Counted from the first letter of the stretch, positions 24,247 through 33,051 are shown. The stretch: 41,602 nucleotides of DNA from Candidatus Omnitrophota bacterium (GCA_903901225.1 CAIUQE010000016.1:1-41602), one strand, 5' to 3'. Made by a program: numbers and translations. Notes: generated from the letters alone by a model not told the origin.

Positions 24247-25572
24247 ATGCCTAGCTCAGGTCGCACCACTCAAGATCTTCATGCCCGCCGTATCCGTGAA
24301 GGCGGCGCGCGTAAAAATCCTGCCGCCGTGGCCATGGTCAACTTGGGCTGCGCCCGCAATACGGTCGATTCTCAGAACATCATCGCCGGTTTCCAGCGCA
24401 GGGGCCACACGCTTGTGCCCGTCGAGAAAGCTGATGTGGTGGTGGTCAACACCTGCGCGTTCATCGAGGACGCGAAAAAAGAGTCCATTGACGCGATCCT
24501 GGCTTTGGGCGAGCTGAAAAAGAAAGGCCGGATCAAGAAGATCATTGTGGCCGGTTGCCTGGCTCAGCGCTACGGGAATGAGCTGGCCGGGGAATTGAAG
24601 GAGGTCGACGCGTTCATCGGCGTGCCGTCGCTAGCGCCTGAAACGTCGCAGGCGCTCCCGTCCCTCACGCCGGCCCATTACGCGTATCTGAAGGTGTGTG
24701 AAAGCTGTTATAACGCGTGCAGTTTTTGCATCATCCCGAAGATCAAGGGGCGCTTCGCGTCCAGGTCCATGGAGGCTGTTGTCGCCGACGTCAAGCGCCT
24801 TAACGGGCGGGGTATCCGCGAGATCAACATCATCGGGCAGGACGTAAGCGCCTACGGGATGGACCTTTACGGGCATAAGGCCCTTGCCGGGCTTTTAAGG
24901 AAGGTGGCCGCGGCCACAGAGGCGCGCTGGGTCAGGCTGCTTTACACCCATCCGGCGCACATGACCGATGATCTGCTGGATGTGATCGCCGCCGAGCCGC
25001 GCATCTGCCGCTACCTTGATATGCCGCTACAGCACGTGAGCGACAGCATCCTCAGGCTCATGGGCCGCAACATGACCCATGCCTCGACGGTGGCGCTCGT
25101 GAAGAAGATCCGCGCCAGATTGCCCGGTGTTTTTTTGAGGACCACTTATATCGTCGGTTTTCCCGGCGAGACCGAGGCGGATTTCGAGCGCCTGCTGCGC
25201 TTTATAAAGGCACAGCCTTTTGAACGCGTGGGGGTTTTCATGTATTCGCGCGAAGAGGGAACGCGGGCGTATGATCTCCCCGGACAGGTCCCGCGGGCCG
25301 TGGCGTCGCGCCGTTACAAGGCGCTGATGCGGGCCCAGCAGAAGGTCGCGGCCGGGATCCATGAACGGCTTGTGGGGCGGGAGCTTGATGTCCTCATTGA
25401 AGAACGCGTGGCGGGTGAGCCGATGTGCTACACTGGACGCAGTGAATTCGATGCGCCTGACGTGGACGGGGTTGTCCATGTACGTTCGGCGAAGGTATTG
25501 CGTGTCGGAGAATTCGCCCGGGTGCGGGTCACGGGGGCCATGGAATATGACCTGGAGGCTGAGGCGCTATGA
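24247..25572 (+). CDS. rimO: Ribosomal protein S12 methylthiotransferase
   Basis: RimO adds a methylthio group to the conserved Asp of ribosomal protein S12 using radical SAM chemistry and two [4Fe-4S] clusters. The protein shows the UPF0004 domain with VNLGCARNTVDS, NTCAFIEDAKKES and VAGCLAQRY (three cluster Cys), the radical SAM motif CYNACSFC, INIIGQDVSAYG, LDMPLQHVS, and a C-terminal TRAM domain. The absence of an AT/tRNA-specific pattern and the IEDAKKESID sequence favour RimO over MiaB. The ATG at 24247 gives a 29-residue N-terminal extension; GTG 24328 would match the usual family start better, so the start is uncertain. It overlaps pgsA by 4 nt. Confidence 0.93.
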   Translation: MPSSGRTTQDLHARRIREGGARKNPAAVAMVNLGCARNTVDSQNIIAGFQRRGHTLVPVEKADVVVVNTCAFIEDAKKESIDAILALGELKKKGRIKKIIVAGCLAQRYGNELAGELKEVDAFIGVPSLAPETSQALPSLTPAHYAYLKVCESCYNACSFCIIPKIKGRFASRSMEAVVADVKRLNGRGIREINIIGQDVSAYGMDLYGHKALAGLLRKVAAATEARWVRLLYTHPAHMTDDLLDVIAAEPRICRYLDMPLQHVSDSILRLMGRNMTHASTVALVKKIRARLPGVFLRTTYIVGFPGETEADFERLLRFIKAQPFERVGVFMYSREEGTRAYDLPGQVPRAVASRRYKALMRAQQKVAAGIHERLVGRELDVLIEERVAGEPMCYTGRSEFDAPDVDGVVHVRSAKVLRVGEFARVRVTGAMEYDLEAEAL

Positions 25573-26117
25573 ACCTTCCCAACAGGCTGACACTGGCGCG
25601 GATATTCCTGACGTGCATTTTCATCGTGCTCGCCGTCGAGGGAAGGCCTGACGCGTGGCTGGCGCTGGCGTGTTTCATCACGGCCGCGGTCACGGATTTT
25701 GCTGACGGGTACATTGCCCGCAAGTACGGGATGGTCACGGCTTTCGGCAAGATCATGGATCCGGTGGCGGACAAATTCCTGACCCTGGCGGCTTTCTTCA
25801 TCCTGGCATTCGACGGGCTTATCCCGTTATGGATGGTCCTTGCGATCGCGGCCCGGGAGATACTGGTGACGGCGTCGCGCATCCATCGCATGACCGGCGG
25901 GCAGGTCATTCCGGCCGAGGGCAGCGGCAAGGCCAAGACTGTCGTGCAGATGGTGACCATTGTGGTGGCGCTGTTCTATCGCGCGATACCCCTGCAAGGG
26001 TTATTGGGATCTTGCTGGCAAGGCGCCATATTTGTGCTTATAATCCTTTCTGTTGTCCTGACGATCTGGTCAGGGGTTGAATATTTTCTGGGGTTATCCA
26101 AAGAAAGGGACGCGTGA
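25569..26117 (+). CDS. pgsA: CDP-diacylglycerol-glycerol-3-phosphate 3-phosphatidyltransferase
   Basis: PgsA makes phosphatidylglycerol phosphate in the inner membrane. The 182-residue multi-span protein starts with MNLPNRLTLARI and carries the CDP-alcohol phosphotransferase motif D-x2-DG-x2-AR-x8-G-x3-D-x3-D, seen here as TDFADGYIARKYGMVTAFGK followed by IMDPVADK. Length is typical. It overlaps rimO (ATGA) and pgpA (GTGA) by 4 nt each. PgpA catalyses the next step, so the two enzymes of phosphatidylglycerol synthesis are co-translated. Confidence 0.96.
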   Translation: MNLPNRLTLARIFLTCIFIVLAVEGRPDAWLALACFITAAVTDFADGYIARKYGMVTAFGKIMDPVADKFLTLAAFFILAFDGLIPLWMVLAIAAREILVTASRIHRMTGGQVIPAEGSGKAKTVVQMVTIVVALFYRAIPLQGLLGSCWQGAIFVLIILSVVLTIWSGVEYFLGLSKERDA

Positions 26118-26569
26118 ACGACAGGCTGGCGCGGTTTTGCGCGACATTCTTTCATATCGGGGATCTCCCGGTGGCGCCGGGTAGCGCGGCGAGCGCGGCG
26201 GCGCTGCTGGTGGCTTTCCTGGCAGCACCCTGGCCCTGGCTTTATATCGCCGTGGGCGTGCTTTTTACCGTTGTCGGGTTTTTGACGTCGGGACGGGTGG
26301 AAAAGTTGATCGGGAAGAAGGATCCGGGGTCGATCGTCATTGACGAGGCCGCGGGCATCATGATCTCGTTCCTTTTTTTGCCCATGACAGTGCCGGTCAT
26401 GTGGGCGGGTTTTTTCCTGTTCCGCGCGTTCGACATGTTCAAGATATTTCCCGCCAATAAATTCGAGGACATGGGCGGGGCGGCCGGTATCATGCTCGAC
26501 GATATCATGGCCGGCATTTACACGAATATCGTGCTGCAGATCGCCGTCAAGATAATTGGGATCGCTTAA
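26114..26569 (+). CDS. pgpA: Phosphatidylglycerophosphatase A
   Basis: PgpA dephosphorylates phosphatidylglycerol phosphate to phosphatidylglycerol at the inner membrane. The 151-residue protein has the family signatures FFHIGDLPVAPGSAASAAAL, DPGSIVIDEAAGIMISFLFLP, FFLFRAFDMFKIFPANKFED and GAAGIMLDDIMAGIYTNI, with the conserved acidic residues and several transmembrane helices. It begins with GTG at 26114 overlapping the pgsA stop by 4 nt, so it directly follows the preceding pathway enzyme. Confidence 0.96.
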   Translation: MNDRLARFCATFFHIGDLPVAPGSAASAAALLVAFLAAPWPWLYIAVGVLFTVVGFLTSGRVEKLIGKKDPGSIVIDEAAGIMISFLFLPMTVPVMWAGFFLFRAFDMFKIFPANKFEDMGGAAGIMLDDIMAGIYTNIVLQIAVKIIGIA

Positions 26570-26587
26570 TACAAGGAGGTCATTCCC

Positions 26588-27376
26588 ATGAGAACATCGA
26601 ATCCGGTTTTAAAAGATGACGTTTTTGCCCCTCAAGATGCCTTTACGGGCGGCGCGGTGATGACCGTTCAGGGCGCGACCAACAAGTGCCTGATCCTGCT
26701 GGGATTGCTTGTCGCGGCGGCTGTTTGGATATGGTCGAGGGCCATTCCGCAGGTCGTCCCGGGCATGAGCATGGAGGAGATCGCGGCCAAAGCCGCGGGA
26801 AGCATCGCCGCGGTCACGCCTTTCATGATCGGCGGCGGGATCCTTGGTTTTATCCTTGCCATGGTCACGGTGTTCAAGCGGGAGTGGGCGGGGTATACGG
26901 CGCCGCTTTACGCGGTGTGCGAAGGGCTTGTGCTCGGCGGTATTTCCGCGCTTTTTGAAATGCGGTATCCGGGGATCGTGACACAGGCCGTGGCGCTGAC
27001 CTTCGGCACGCTTTTTTGCCTTTTGATGGCCTACAAGACGCGGATCATCCGCGTTACCGAGAAGTTCCGCCTCGGGGTTTTTGTCGCCACCGCGGCGATC
27101 GGGCTTGTGTATCTGGTGTCGTGGATATTGAGTTTCTTCCATGTCCAGGTCCCGTTCATGGTGGGTTCCAGCCTTGTCAGCATCGGGTTCAGCCTTTTTG
27201 TCGTCGGCATCGCTTCGCTGAACCTTGTGCTGGATTTTGATTTCATTGAACGCGGGGCGGAGTCCAACGCGCCGAAGTACATGGAGTGGTATGGCGCTTT
27301 TGGCCTGATGGTCACGCTGGTCTGGCTTTATATCGAGATCCTTCAGCTCCTGGCCAAGTTGCGCAGCAGGGACTGA
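26588..27376 (+). CDS. Bax inhibitor-1/YccA-like integral membrane protein
   Basis: The 262-residue protein begins MRTSNPVLKDDVF, the characteristic start of the BaxI_1 (YccA-like) bacterial family, and contains about seven hydrophobic helices, for example CLILLGLLVAAAVWIW, PFMIGGGILGFILAMV, GTLFCLLMAYKTRIIRVTEKF and LGVFVATAAIGLVYLVSWI. The final acidic helix region (DFDFIERGAESNAPKYMEWYGAFGL) is also conserved. Members are thought to be proton- or calcium-leak channels or protease modulators; its role here is unknown. A strong AAGGAGG site precedes the ATG, and a palindromic repeat plus a terminator follow. Confidence 0.92.
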   Translation: MRTSNPVLKDDVFAPQDAFTGGAVMTVQGATNKCLILLGLLVAAAVWIWSRAIPQVVPGMSMEEIAAKAAGSIAAVTPFMIGGGILGFILAMVTVFKREWAGYTAPLYAVCEGLVLGGISALFEMRYPGIVTQAVALTFGTLFCLLMAYKTRIIRVTEKFRLGVFVATAAIGLVYLVSWILSFFHVQVPFMVGSSLVSIGFSLFVVGIASLNLVLDFDFIERGAESNAPKYMEWYGAFGLMVTLVWLYIEILQLLAKLRSRD

Positions 27377-27392
27377 GAGAAAGTGTAGATGT

Positions 27393-27471
27393 GTGTAGGG
27401 GCGGACCTTGTGTCCGCCCAGTGTAAACACGACATCCTGCCACCGGGCGGACACAAGGTCCGCCCCTACGC
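27393..27471. repeat. Palindromic mobile repeat, copy 2
   Basis: GTAGG then hairpin GGGCGGAC-CTTGT-GTCCGCCC, a spacer of about 29 nt, then the inverted hairpin GGGCGGAC-ACAAG-GTCCGCCC and CCTAC. Same architecture as 11771-11832, with a longer centre. It sits in the gap after the YccA-like gene. Confidence 0.85.
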
Positions 27472-27505
27472 TAAAGATTTTTCAAGAATATTTTTTGGTT
27501 ATAAC

Positions 27506-27546
27506 AAAGACCGACTTTTCCCGCAAAGAGAAGGCGGTCTTTTTTT
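27506..27546 (+). terminator. Rho-independent terminator
   Basis: AAAGACCG (27506-27513) pairs with CGGTCTTT (27535-27542), followed by a T-run to 27546. It ends the transcript from the core-gene cluster before the pilus operon. Confidence 0.85.
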
Positions 27547-27579
27547 GCCTGATAATTTGATTAATCATCAAAATAAAGC

Positions 27580-27607
27580 TTGCAAAAGGCAAATGTTTTG
27601 GTAATAT
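27580..27607 (+). promoter_or_regulatory. Promoter of the pilus/TraU operon
   Basis: TTGCAA (27580-27585), 16 nt, TAATAT (27602-27607), 30 nt before the ATG at 27638. No strong Shine-Dalgarno site is present in the short leader. Spacer and hexamers resemble those of glyQS. Confidence 0.6.
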
Positions 27608-27637
27608 GACAACAACATATTGCACAAGTGACAATCT

Positions 27638-29254
27638 ATGACATCTGAAAAACTTGGTTCATTGCTGTTGAAGAAAATGGAGATCACGCCGGGTGAGCTT
27701 TCTCTGGCGTTGGCCGTGCAGGGCTCCCAGGTGGAAAAGGAACGGCTTGGGACGATCCTTGGCCACTATGATCTTCTGAGCGAGGAGGCGCTGGCGCATT
27801 CTCTGGCGGAGCAATCAGGCTGGGTTGTTTTTGACGAGGAGTTGGTGGCGGATCCTGAGGCCGTCCATCATTTGGGACTGCCTTTCGCGCGGGAGCATAA
27901 TGTTGTGCCAGTCAGGAGCCTGGAAGGCTTGCGGTTCGTCCTGGGGGATCCCTTCGACATGCAGGCCACGGACCATGTCATGGCGCTCTTTGGCCCCGGC
28001 GCGGTGTTCCGGACAGGGCTACCCCGGATGATCGCTGCGGCCCTGCGTTTAATAGAGAAGGCGGCAACGGCTTTGACCGATCAGGGACGCGGGCAGGAGG
28101 TGATAGATGATGTCCAGTTACTGCTGGACGAGGCTGTCGCCAGTGACGCGACCGACATCCATATCGAGCCATCGGCGAAAGCCGTGGAGGTCCGCCTGCG
28201 CATTGACGGTGTCTTGCGGTTCCACCGGTGTTTTCCTTTGAAAGATCATGCCCGGCTGGTGAACATATTCTTTAACCGCGCCCAGATCAGCGCCGGGGAT
28301 TTCATGAAATTCCATGACGCGCGTTTTGAACATGCGGCGGGGGCCAGGAAGGTCGATGTCAGGCTGTCGCATATTCCGGCGATCAACGGACCTTCGCTTG
28401 TCCTGCGCTTGCTGGACAAGACGCGGGCGGCCCTTTCGCTGGGAAGCCTGGGCTACGCGAGGGCCCACGAGGCCGTCATTGAACGCGCGCTCCAAAAGCC
28501 GCACGGCATTATCCTGCTGACCGGCCCCACGGGCTGCGGGAAGACCACCAGCCTTTATGCCATGATCGGGCGCCTGAAGGACATCGGCGCGAAGGTCGTA
28601 TCGGTGGAGGACCCCGTCGAGGTCAGGCTGCCGCTGGTGACCCAGGTGCCGGTCGATATCCGCAAGGGGCATGATTTTCACCAGGTGACGCGCGCGTTGC
28701 TGCGCCATGACCCGGACATCATCCTGGTCGGCGAGATCCGCGACGAGAAGACCGCTGCTGAGGCGGTGCGCGCGGCCATCACGGGGCACAGGGTCTTTTC
28801 CACCCTCCATACCAGCGACGCGGCCAGTGCCATCCTGCGCCTGGGCGACCTGGGGGTTGATCACAGTTGCATTGCCAACACGCTCACGTGTGTTATCTCC
28901 CAGAGGCTTGTTCGCAAACTCTGCCCGCATTGCCGTCGGGAAGAATTTGTGACGCCGGCTTCCGTTCCCCAGGAGGAAAGGGGTTATCTTAGTTCTCCCG
29001 GGCAGATCGTGTATCGCGCCCAGAGGCAGGGTTGCGCGCGTTGCCGGGAAGGTTATAGCGGGCGCACGGTCATCGCGGAAGCGCTCTTGATCGATGACGA
29101 GATACGTTTCATGATCGAACAGCGGTTGATCCATGAGGTCTTCCTGAAAGTCAAGGAAAGGCAGGGAATGCTCAGCATGCGCCGTGACGCGGCGCGGCTT
29201 GTTGAAGAGGGGGTAACTTCGCTCGACGAGGCCGTAAGGGTGGTGGGCGGATGA
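27638..29254 (+). CDS. Type IV pilus/type II secretion assembly ATPase (GspE/PilB/PilQ family)
   Basis: The 538-residue cytoplasmic motor has an N-terminal GspE-N-like domain (residues 1-140), then ASDATDIHIEPSAKAVEVRLRIDGVL, Walker A GPTGCGKT (296-303), Asp box (VVSVEDPVE), Walker B (IILVGEIRDEKTA, 361-373), His box (TLHTSDAASAI) and a zinc-type tetracysteine (C429, C432, C466, C469). It powers pilin polymerisation from the inner-membrane platform. It is the first gene of an eight-gene operon and overlaps the platform gene by 4 nt. Context suggests the type IVb thin-pilus type rather than a full type II secretion system, since no secretin or gsp genes are present. Confidence 0.95.
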   Translation: MTSEKLGSLLLKKMEITPGELSLALAVQGSQVEKERLGTILGHYDLLSEEALAHSLAEQSGWVVFDEELVADPEAVHHLGLPFAREHNVVPVRSLEGLRFVLGDPFDMQATDHVMALFGPGAVFRTGLPRMIAAALRLIEKAATALTDQGRGQEVIDDVQLLLDEAVASDATDIHIEPSAKAVEVRLRIDGVLRFHRCFPLKDHARLVNIFFNRAQISAGDFMKFHDARFEHAAGARKVDVRLSHIPAINGPSLVLRLLDKTRAALSLGSLGYARAHEAVIERALQKPHGIILLTGPTGCGKTTSLYAMIGRLKDIGAKVVSVEDPVEVRLPLVTQVPVDIRKGHDFHQVTRALLRHDPDIILVGEIRDEKTAAEAVRAAITGHRVFSTLHTSDAASAILRLGDLGVDHSCIANTLTCVISQRLVRKLCPHCRREEFVTPASVPQEERGYLSSPGQIVYRAQRQGCARCREGYSGRTVIAEALLIDDEIRFMIEQRLIHEVFLKVKERQGMLSMRRDAARLVEEGVTSLDEAVRVVGG

Positions 29255-30447
29255 TCTGGCGATATACGGCCGTCAATGGCGTGGCGCAGGAGGTGACCGG
29301 ATCGGCTTGGGGCAGTCGGGGGCAAGCCGCGGCGCAGCTTGAAGCGCAGGGGCTGATCCCGGTGGCGCTTGAAGCCGACCTTGCGGGGACGATCAAAGCG
29401 GCTGTGACAGGCGGGATGATCCCACCGGAGAAACTGGCGTTCTTTTTCAGGGATCTTGCCAATATGCTTGGCGCCGGGCTCGCGCTCAACCATATTTTGG
29501 CCGCGTTCCATGGCTCCGCGACGGACGGGCGGATCGTGGCGGCGTGCGCGCGGATGGCCGGCGAGCTGGAAGCCGGGCAGTCCCTCGCGCAGGCGATGGA
29601 GGGTACGCGGGTCTTTCCGCGCCTGGCCGTGCAGGCTATTAACGCGGGCGAACGGGCGGGCAGTATCCCGATGGTGATGGGGCATCTGGCGGATTATTTT
29701 CATTTCATGGGCGAGTTAAAGGGGAATTGCGGGCGGGCGCTGGCCTACCCGTGCGGCGTGGTTGTTTTTCTGCTGGCGGCGCTGGTCTATGTGGCGCAGG
29801 CTGTTGTTCCCCAGATCGCGGTACTATTGCCGCCGGAAGCCATGGCAAGTCCGCTTACCCGCGGCATGCTCGCGTTGAGCCGTGTCGTGCGTGAGGACGG
29901 GGGATTGCTTCTGGCCCTGCTCTTTGTTCTGGCTGTCGGGATCGGTGCTTTCATTCGCGGCAACCGCAGAGCCTGGGAGGTTTTTTTGATGCGACTGCCG
30001 TTCATCGGGCCCGCGCGCAAGGACCTTGAGATCGCGACGTGTTTTTTTGACCTGTTCGTGCGCCTGAAGAGCGGGATCCCTCTGTATACGGCCTTGCGCG
30101 ACAGCGCCAGTGCCGCTCAAAATTTGACCGGTGAAGCGCTGGAACGTTGTGCCTTGCATCTTGCCGAGGGCCACACCTTCTCATCGGCGCTGGCACAGAC
30201 ATGTTATTTTCTACGCCTGGTCATCGAGACCATCAAGACAGGCGAGGACACGGGCTGTTATGACGGGTATTGCGAGCGGGTTTTCCGGTCGCACTACCTG
30301 TCATTCAAGGCGCGCGTGGACATGCTGGCCGCCGCCGTGCAGCCGCTGGCGTTGGGCGTGTGCGCGGCCTTCATCATGGCCATGGCTTTCGCGTTCCTTC
30401 AGCCCATTTACGCGAACCTCACGCGTATCGGGACCTTAAAACCATAA
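29251..30447 (+). CDS. Pilus assembly inner-membrane platform protein (GspF/PilC/PilR family)
   Basis: The 398-residue protein has two repeated T2SSF domains: the first shows PEKLAFFFRDLANMLGAGLALNHILAAF and AGERAGSIPMVMGHLADYF; the second KDLEIATCFFDLFVRLKSGIPLYTALRDS and ETIKTGEDTGCYDGY. Three hydrophobic segments follow the usual order (YPCGVVVFLLAALVYVAQAV, LLLALLFVLAVGIGAFI, LALGVCAAFIMAMAFAF). It anchors the ATPase and passes pilins into the growing fibre. ATG overlaps the ATPase stop (ATGA). Length is normal for the family. Confidence 0.94.
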   Translation: MIWRYTAVNGVAQEVTGSAWGSRGQAAAQLEAQGLIPVALEADLAGTIKAAVTGGMIPPEKLAFFFRDLANMLGAGLALNHILAAFHGSATDGRIVAACARMAGELEAGQSLAQAMEGTRVFPRLAVQAINAGERAGSIPMVMGHLADYFHFMGELKGNCGRALAYPCGVVVFLLAALVYVAQAVVPQIAVLLPPEAMASPLTRGMLALSRVVREDGGLLLALLFVLAVGIGAFIRGNRRAWEVFLMRLPFIGPARKDLEIATCFFDLFVRLKSGIPLYTALRDSASAAQNLTGEALERCALHLAEGHTFSSALAQTCYFLRLVIETIKTGEDTGCYDGYCERVFRSHYLSFKARVDMLAAAVQPLALGVCAAFIMAMAFAFLQPIYANLTRIGTLKP

Positions 30448-30461
30448 CAAAGGAGTCGGGT

Positions 30462-30899
30462 ATGAGAACAAGGAGCAAGGGGTTTTCGTTAATGGAGCTT
30501 GCCATTGCGGTGGGCTTGATCGCGATGCTCATGGGGGTTGTGGCCGCGGGCGGCGGCATGATGAGCAAGTGCCGTATCCAGCGTGAAGCCCAGGCCGTTG
30601 ACAGTCTGCGCGTGGCATCACAGAATTTTATTACCGGCGCGAATCTGACTTACACGGGGATCAGTGTCAGCGTTCTGAAGACCGGGGGATTTTTGCCGGG
30701 AAGTTTTGACGCGACGAAATCCAACAGTTTTGGGGGAGATTATACGGTCAGCGTCAACAAACTGGATAACGCGAAAGTTGACATTGCCCTGGCGAATGTC
30801 CCCCAAAACGCGGGGCTTGAGCTTTCGGGCATTTTCAACGCGAAGGCTGATGGCACGAATTATGACGCAGCCAGCAAGATATGGCTGGCGACCTTTTGA
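30462..30899 (+). CDS. Type IVb major pilin (PilS-like)
   Basis: The 145-residue prepilin has a short leader MRTRSKG, cleavage before Phe, and the N-methylated helix FSLMELAIAVGLIAMLMGVVA with Glu5. The globular domain resembles the PilS pilins of R64-type thin pili: a GANLTYTGISVSVLKTGGFLP segment, SNSFGGDYTVSV and VDIALANVPQNAGLEL, then the C-terminal half. It is the most likely main subunit of the fibre. AAAGGAG precedes the ATG, giving the best ribosome site in the operon, as expected for a major pilin. Overlaps the next gene at its stop (TGATG). Confidence 0.8.
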   Translation: MRTRSKGFSLMELAIAVGLIAMLMGVVAAGGGMMSKCRIQREAQAVDSLRVASQNFITGANLTYTGISVSVLKTGGFLPGSFDATKSNSFGGDYTVSVNKLDNAKVDIALANVPQNAGLELSGIFNAKADGTNYDAASKIWLATF

Positions 30900-31300
30900 T
30901 GCGTTCTCAGCGAGAGGGTTTTAGTCTCTGGGAGCTGGCCATCGGTATCCTGCTGGTCTCTACCGCGACGGGAGCGCTGACGCTGGCGGTACGGGGAAGG
31001 CTGGAGGCAATCCGCGGGGCGCGCGCGCGGCTGGAGATGGCGGCGATCCTTGAGGGGTGCCGGCAGTACGACGCGCTTAACGGGACCTGGCCCGGCTCCT
31101 GGGTGGAGTTGCGGGAAGTTTTGCGCGGGATGGATGGGCTTGATCCGTGGGGAAGAGCCTACATCCTGGCTTCGGACGAACGCCGCGCCCGGGTCACGGC
31201 GTGGACGCCGGTCGGGCCATTGACGATGTCGACAGGGCGGGTCCATGGCGGGGCAGGACGCCTGGCGTATGAGCAAAGGAATGTGTATGGCTCGCGGTGA
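30899..31300 (+). CDS. Pseudopilin/minor pilin
   Basis: The 133-residue protein has leader MRSQREG followed by FSLWELAIGILLVSTATGALTL, with Glu at mature position 5, so it is processed and assembled like a pilin. The remaining sequence (ARLEMAAILEGCRQYDALNGTWPGSWVELREVL, then MDGLDPWGRAYIL) matches the small GspG/H-like fold with a DPWGRAY segment that in GspG lies near the calcium site. It starts at the stop codon of the major pilin (1-nt overlap) and its 3' end overlaps the collar-fusion gene. It is probably a tip or initiation subunit. Confidence 0.82.
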   Translation: MRSQREGFSLWELAIGILLVSTATGALTLAVRGRLEAIRGARARLEMAAILEGCRQYDALNGTWPGSWVELREVLRGMDGLDPWGRAYILASDERRARVTAWTPVGPLTMSTGRVHGGAGRLAYEQRNVYGSR

Positions 31301-32174
31301 AAGCGCTTTTACCTTGATCGAGCTTGCGCTGGTGTTGCTTGTGATGTCGATCCTTGCCGGGGCCGTTGTGCCGGACTTTGTCCGTTCGCTGCGGATCGAG
31401 GCGGCGAAGAAAACGGCCCTGGAGATGGCGCAGATCGCCGAGGCGGGGCGGGCGTATTTCATCGAAAAACGCGGGTGGCCCGATGGGATCGCGGCGCTGG
31501 GCACGGGTGGATTCATGGACAGCGCCTGGGAGGCGCGCAACCCTTTCGGGACTGCTTACGCCATTGCTGTCAGAGGTGTGGACCTTCATGTGACAACATC
31601 CGTGCCGGCCGGGATGGCAGTGGTCGTGGCGTCCTCGCTGCCGATGGCCGTGGTTACGGGGCTGGATGTGGACATGACGGTCACGCCATCTGGCGGCAGC
31701 GCGTCAACGGTGGCCGGGACGATCATTCCCTGGCCGTCCGCCGCCATTCCCGACGGATGGTTCATCTGCGACGGGCGGCAGGTTTCCCGCGGGGCCCAGG
31801 CGGCCTTGTTCGCGGTGATCGGCACGGTTTACGGCGCGGGCAACGGCACGAGCACATTCAACCTTCCAGACCTCAGGGGCAGGACGGTCGTCGGGATGGA
31901 TGACATGGGCGCGGGCGCGGCGAATGTGATAACGGACACGCGGGCCCGTTCGCTCGGCGGGCGCCTGGGCGAGGAGAAGCATCAGCTGACAGCGGCTGAA
32001 ATGCCGTCGCATTCCCACGCCTATGGTCAGGCTTTCGCGGGAGGCGCCTACGACGGGCATTCCTCGCCGCTGTACAATGCCACGCGATCGGCGTCGACGT
32101 CCGCGGCGGGCGGTGACCAGGCGCATAACAATATCCAGCCGTCCATGGCCATGTACTGGATCATCAAGGGTTGA
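31287..32174 (+). CDS. Pilin fused to a phage tail-collar domain (PilV-like tip adhesin)
   Basis: This 295-residue fusion starts with a prepilin N-terminus (MARGES-AFTLIELALVLLVM...; Ala rather than Gly would precede the cleavage site). A pseudopilin-like part with GWPDGIAALGTGGFMDSAWEARNPFGTAY extends to about residue 140. Residues 144-295 are a phage tail-collar domain: GTIIPWPSAAIPDGWFICDG, TVYGAGNGTSTFNLPDLRG, an HSHAY metal-binding-type motif and the terminal NNIQPSMAMYWIIKG. In R64 thin pili, the minor pilin PilV combines a pilin N-terminus with a C-terminal receptor-binding region at the tip; this is the best analogy. ATG 31287 is chosen since AAAGGA lies just upstream and it gives a normal short leader. 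Confidence 0.88.
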   Translation: MARGESAFTLIELALVLLVMSILAGAVVPDFVRSLRIEAAKKTALEMAQIAEAGRAYFIEKRGWPDGIAALGTGGFMDSAWEARNPFGTAYAIAVRGVDLHVTTSVPAGMAVVVASSLPMAVVTGLDVDMTVTPSGGSASTVAGTIIPWPSAAIPDGWFICDGRQVSRGAQAALFAVIGTVYGAGNGTSTFNLPDLRGRTVVGMDDMGAGAANVITDTRARSLGGRLGEEKHQLTAAEMPSHSHAYGQAFAGGAYDGHSSPLYNATRSASTSAAGGDQAHNNIQPSMAMYWIIKG

Positions 32175-32175
32175 G

Positions 32176-33051
32176 ATGAAGATATTGATTTTTCTGTTGT
32201 GCCTGATGGGCGTGGCATCAATGGCAATGGCTGATGAGAGCCTGATGGCGCTGAGCGCCAGGGCCGAGTGGTCCTGCGCGGATTTTCGCGCCACGGGCGT
32301 ATGCCGTCGCAATACCCCTCCGTACGCAGGGGTCAGGGTGCGGTACTGGCAGCCTGTCCTGTTTGTTGAAACGATGCGGCGTTCCGGTGAGTCAGGCATC
32401 CTGGAGTATAAGGCCATGGTCCGGGAAATGTCCGTGGCTGGCGCTGACAGTGGCGCGGAGCCATCGGGATCCGGCGGCGGCGGGCAGGCTGATACCACCA
32501 TGTTGCAAATGAACGAGGCACATGTGTTCGGATTCCCTTTTTCTGACGCGTTTTCCGTGGCGGTCGAGACGCCGTGTGAAGGGCCGCCGGATATCGGAGG
32601 TGCTGTCAGTTACCTGAGCGAACAGGATAAGGAAGAGTGGCGCAGCGGGCGTTCGGAAAAGAACAATCCTTTAGCCGTTGTCGGGGAAAGGGCGGCGCCC
32701 ATGTGTGACCGTTTTGGCGGTTTGTTGCAGGGGGTGTGCCTGGGGGTGTGGGGGCCGATGTATCCGCGGACAGGCTTCACCATCCAGGCCAGCGACGTTG
32801 TCAGTTCGGCCGTCAGCGCGGTGCGCGCGGTGGATGTGGCCTCATTCAAGCCGCAGCCGCCGCACCGGGTGGTCGCCCCAGTGTTGTTCTGGCCTGACCT
32901 GCGCCAGGACAGGCTCCAACTGGTCGCGCCTGTCAAAGGGCCTTGCCTGGCGATCGGGGAGGACCCTTCTTTCTGGGAAGCGGGCAAACGTTCAACCGAC
33001 GGACGGTATGTATGGGTCTATTGGCGAAGAAAAGAATGCTGTTTGTTCTGA
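32176..33051 (+). CDS. TraU-like conjugative transfer protein
   Basis: The 291-residue protein has a signal peptide (MKILIFLLCLMGVASMAMA) and matches TraU of F-like and ICE-type transfer systems along its C-terminal half: VSYLSEQDKEEW, NPLAVVGERAAPMCDR, GVWGPMYPRTG, RLQLVAPVKGPCLAIGEDPS, WEAGKRS and the closing YVWVYWRRKECCLF, compare the WRKRNC end of TraU. Conserved cysteines suggest disulfides in the periplasm. TraU is needed for mating-pair stabilisation or DNA transfer rather than pilus formation. It follows the collar-fusion pilin by 1 nt and overlaps the next gene by 16 nt. No relaxase, VirB4 or coupling protein is in the window. Confidence 0.78.
   Translation: MKILIFLLCLMGVASMAMADESLMALSARAEWSCADFRATGVCRRNTPPYAGVRVRYWQPVLFVETMRRSGESGILEYKAMVREMSVAGADSGAEPSGSGGGGQADTTMLQMNEAHVFGFPFSDAFSVAVETPCEGPPDIGGAVSYLSEQDKEEWRSGRSEKNNPLAVVGERAAPMCDRFGGLLQGVCLGVWGPMYPRTGFTIQASDVVSSAVSAVRAVDVASFKPQPPHRVVAPVLFWPDLRQDRLQLVAPVKGPCLAIGEDPSFWEAGKRSTDGRYVWVYWRRKECCLF

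Noticed and set aside
31820..32174. Prophage remnant, because of the tail-collar domain
   Set aside because: No other phage gene is nearby; the domain is in frame with a pilin N-terminus within a pilus operon.
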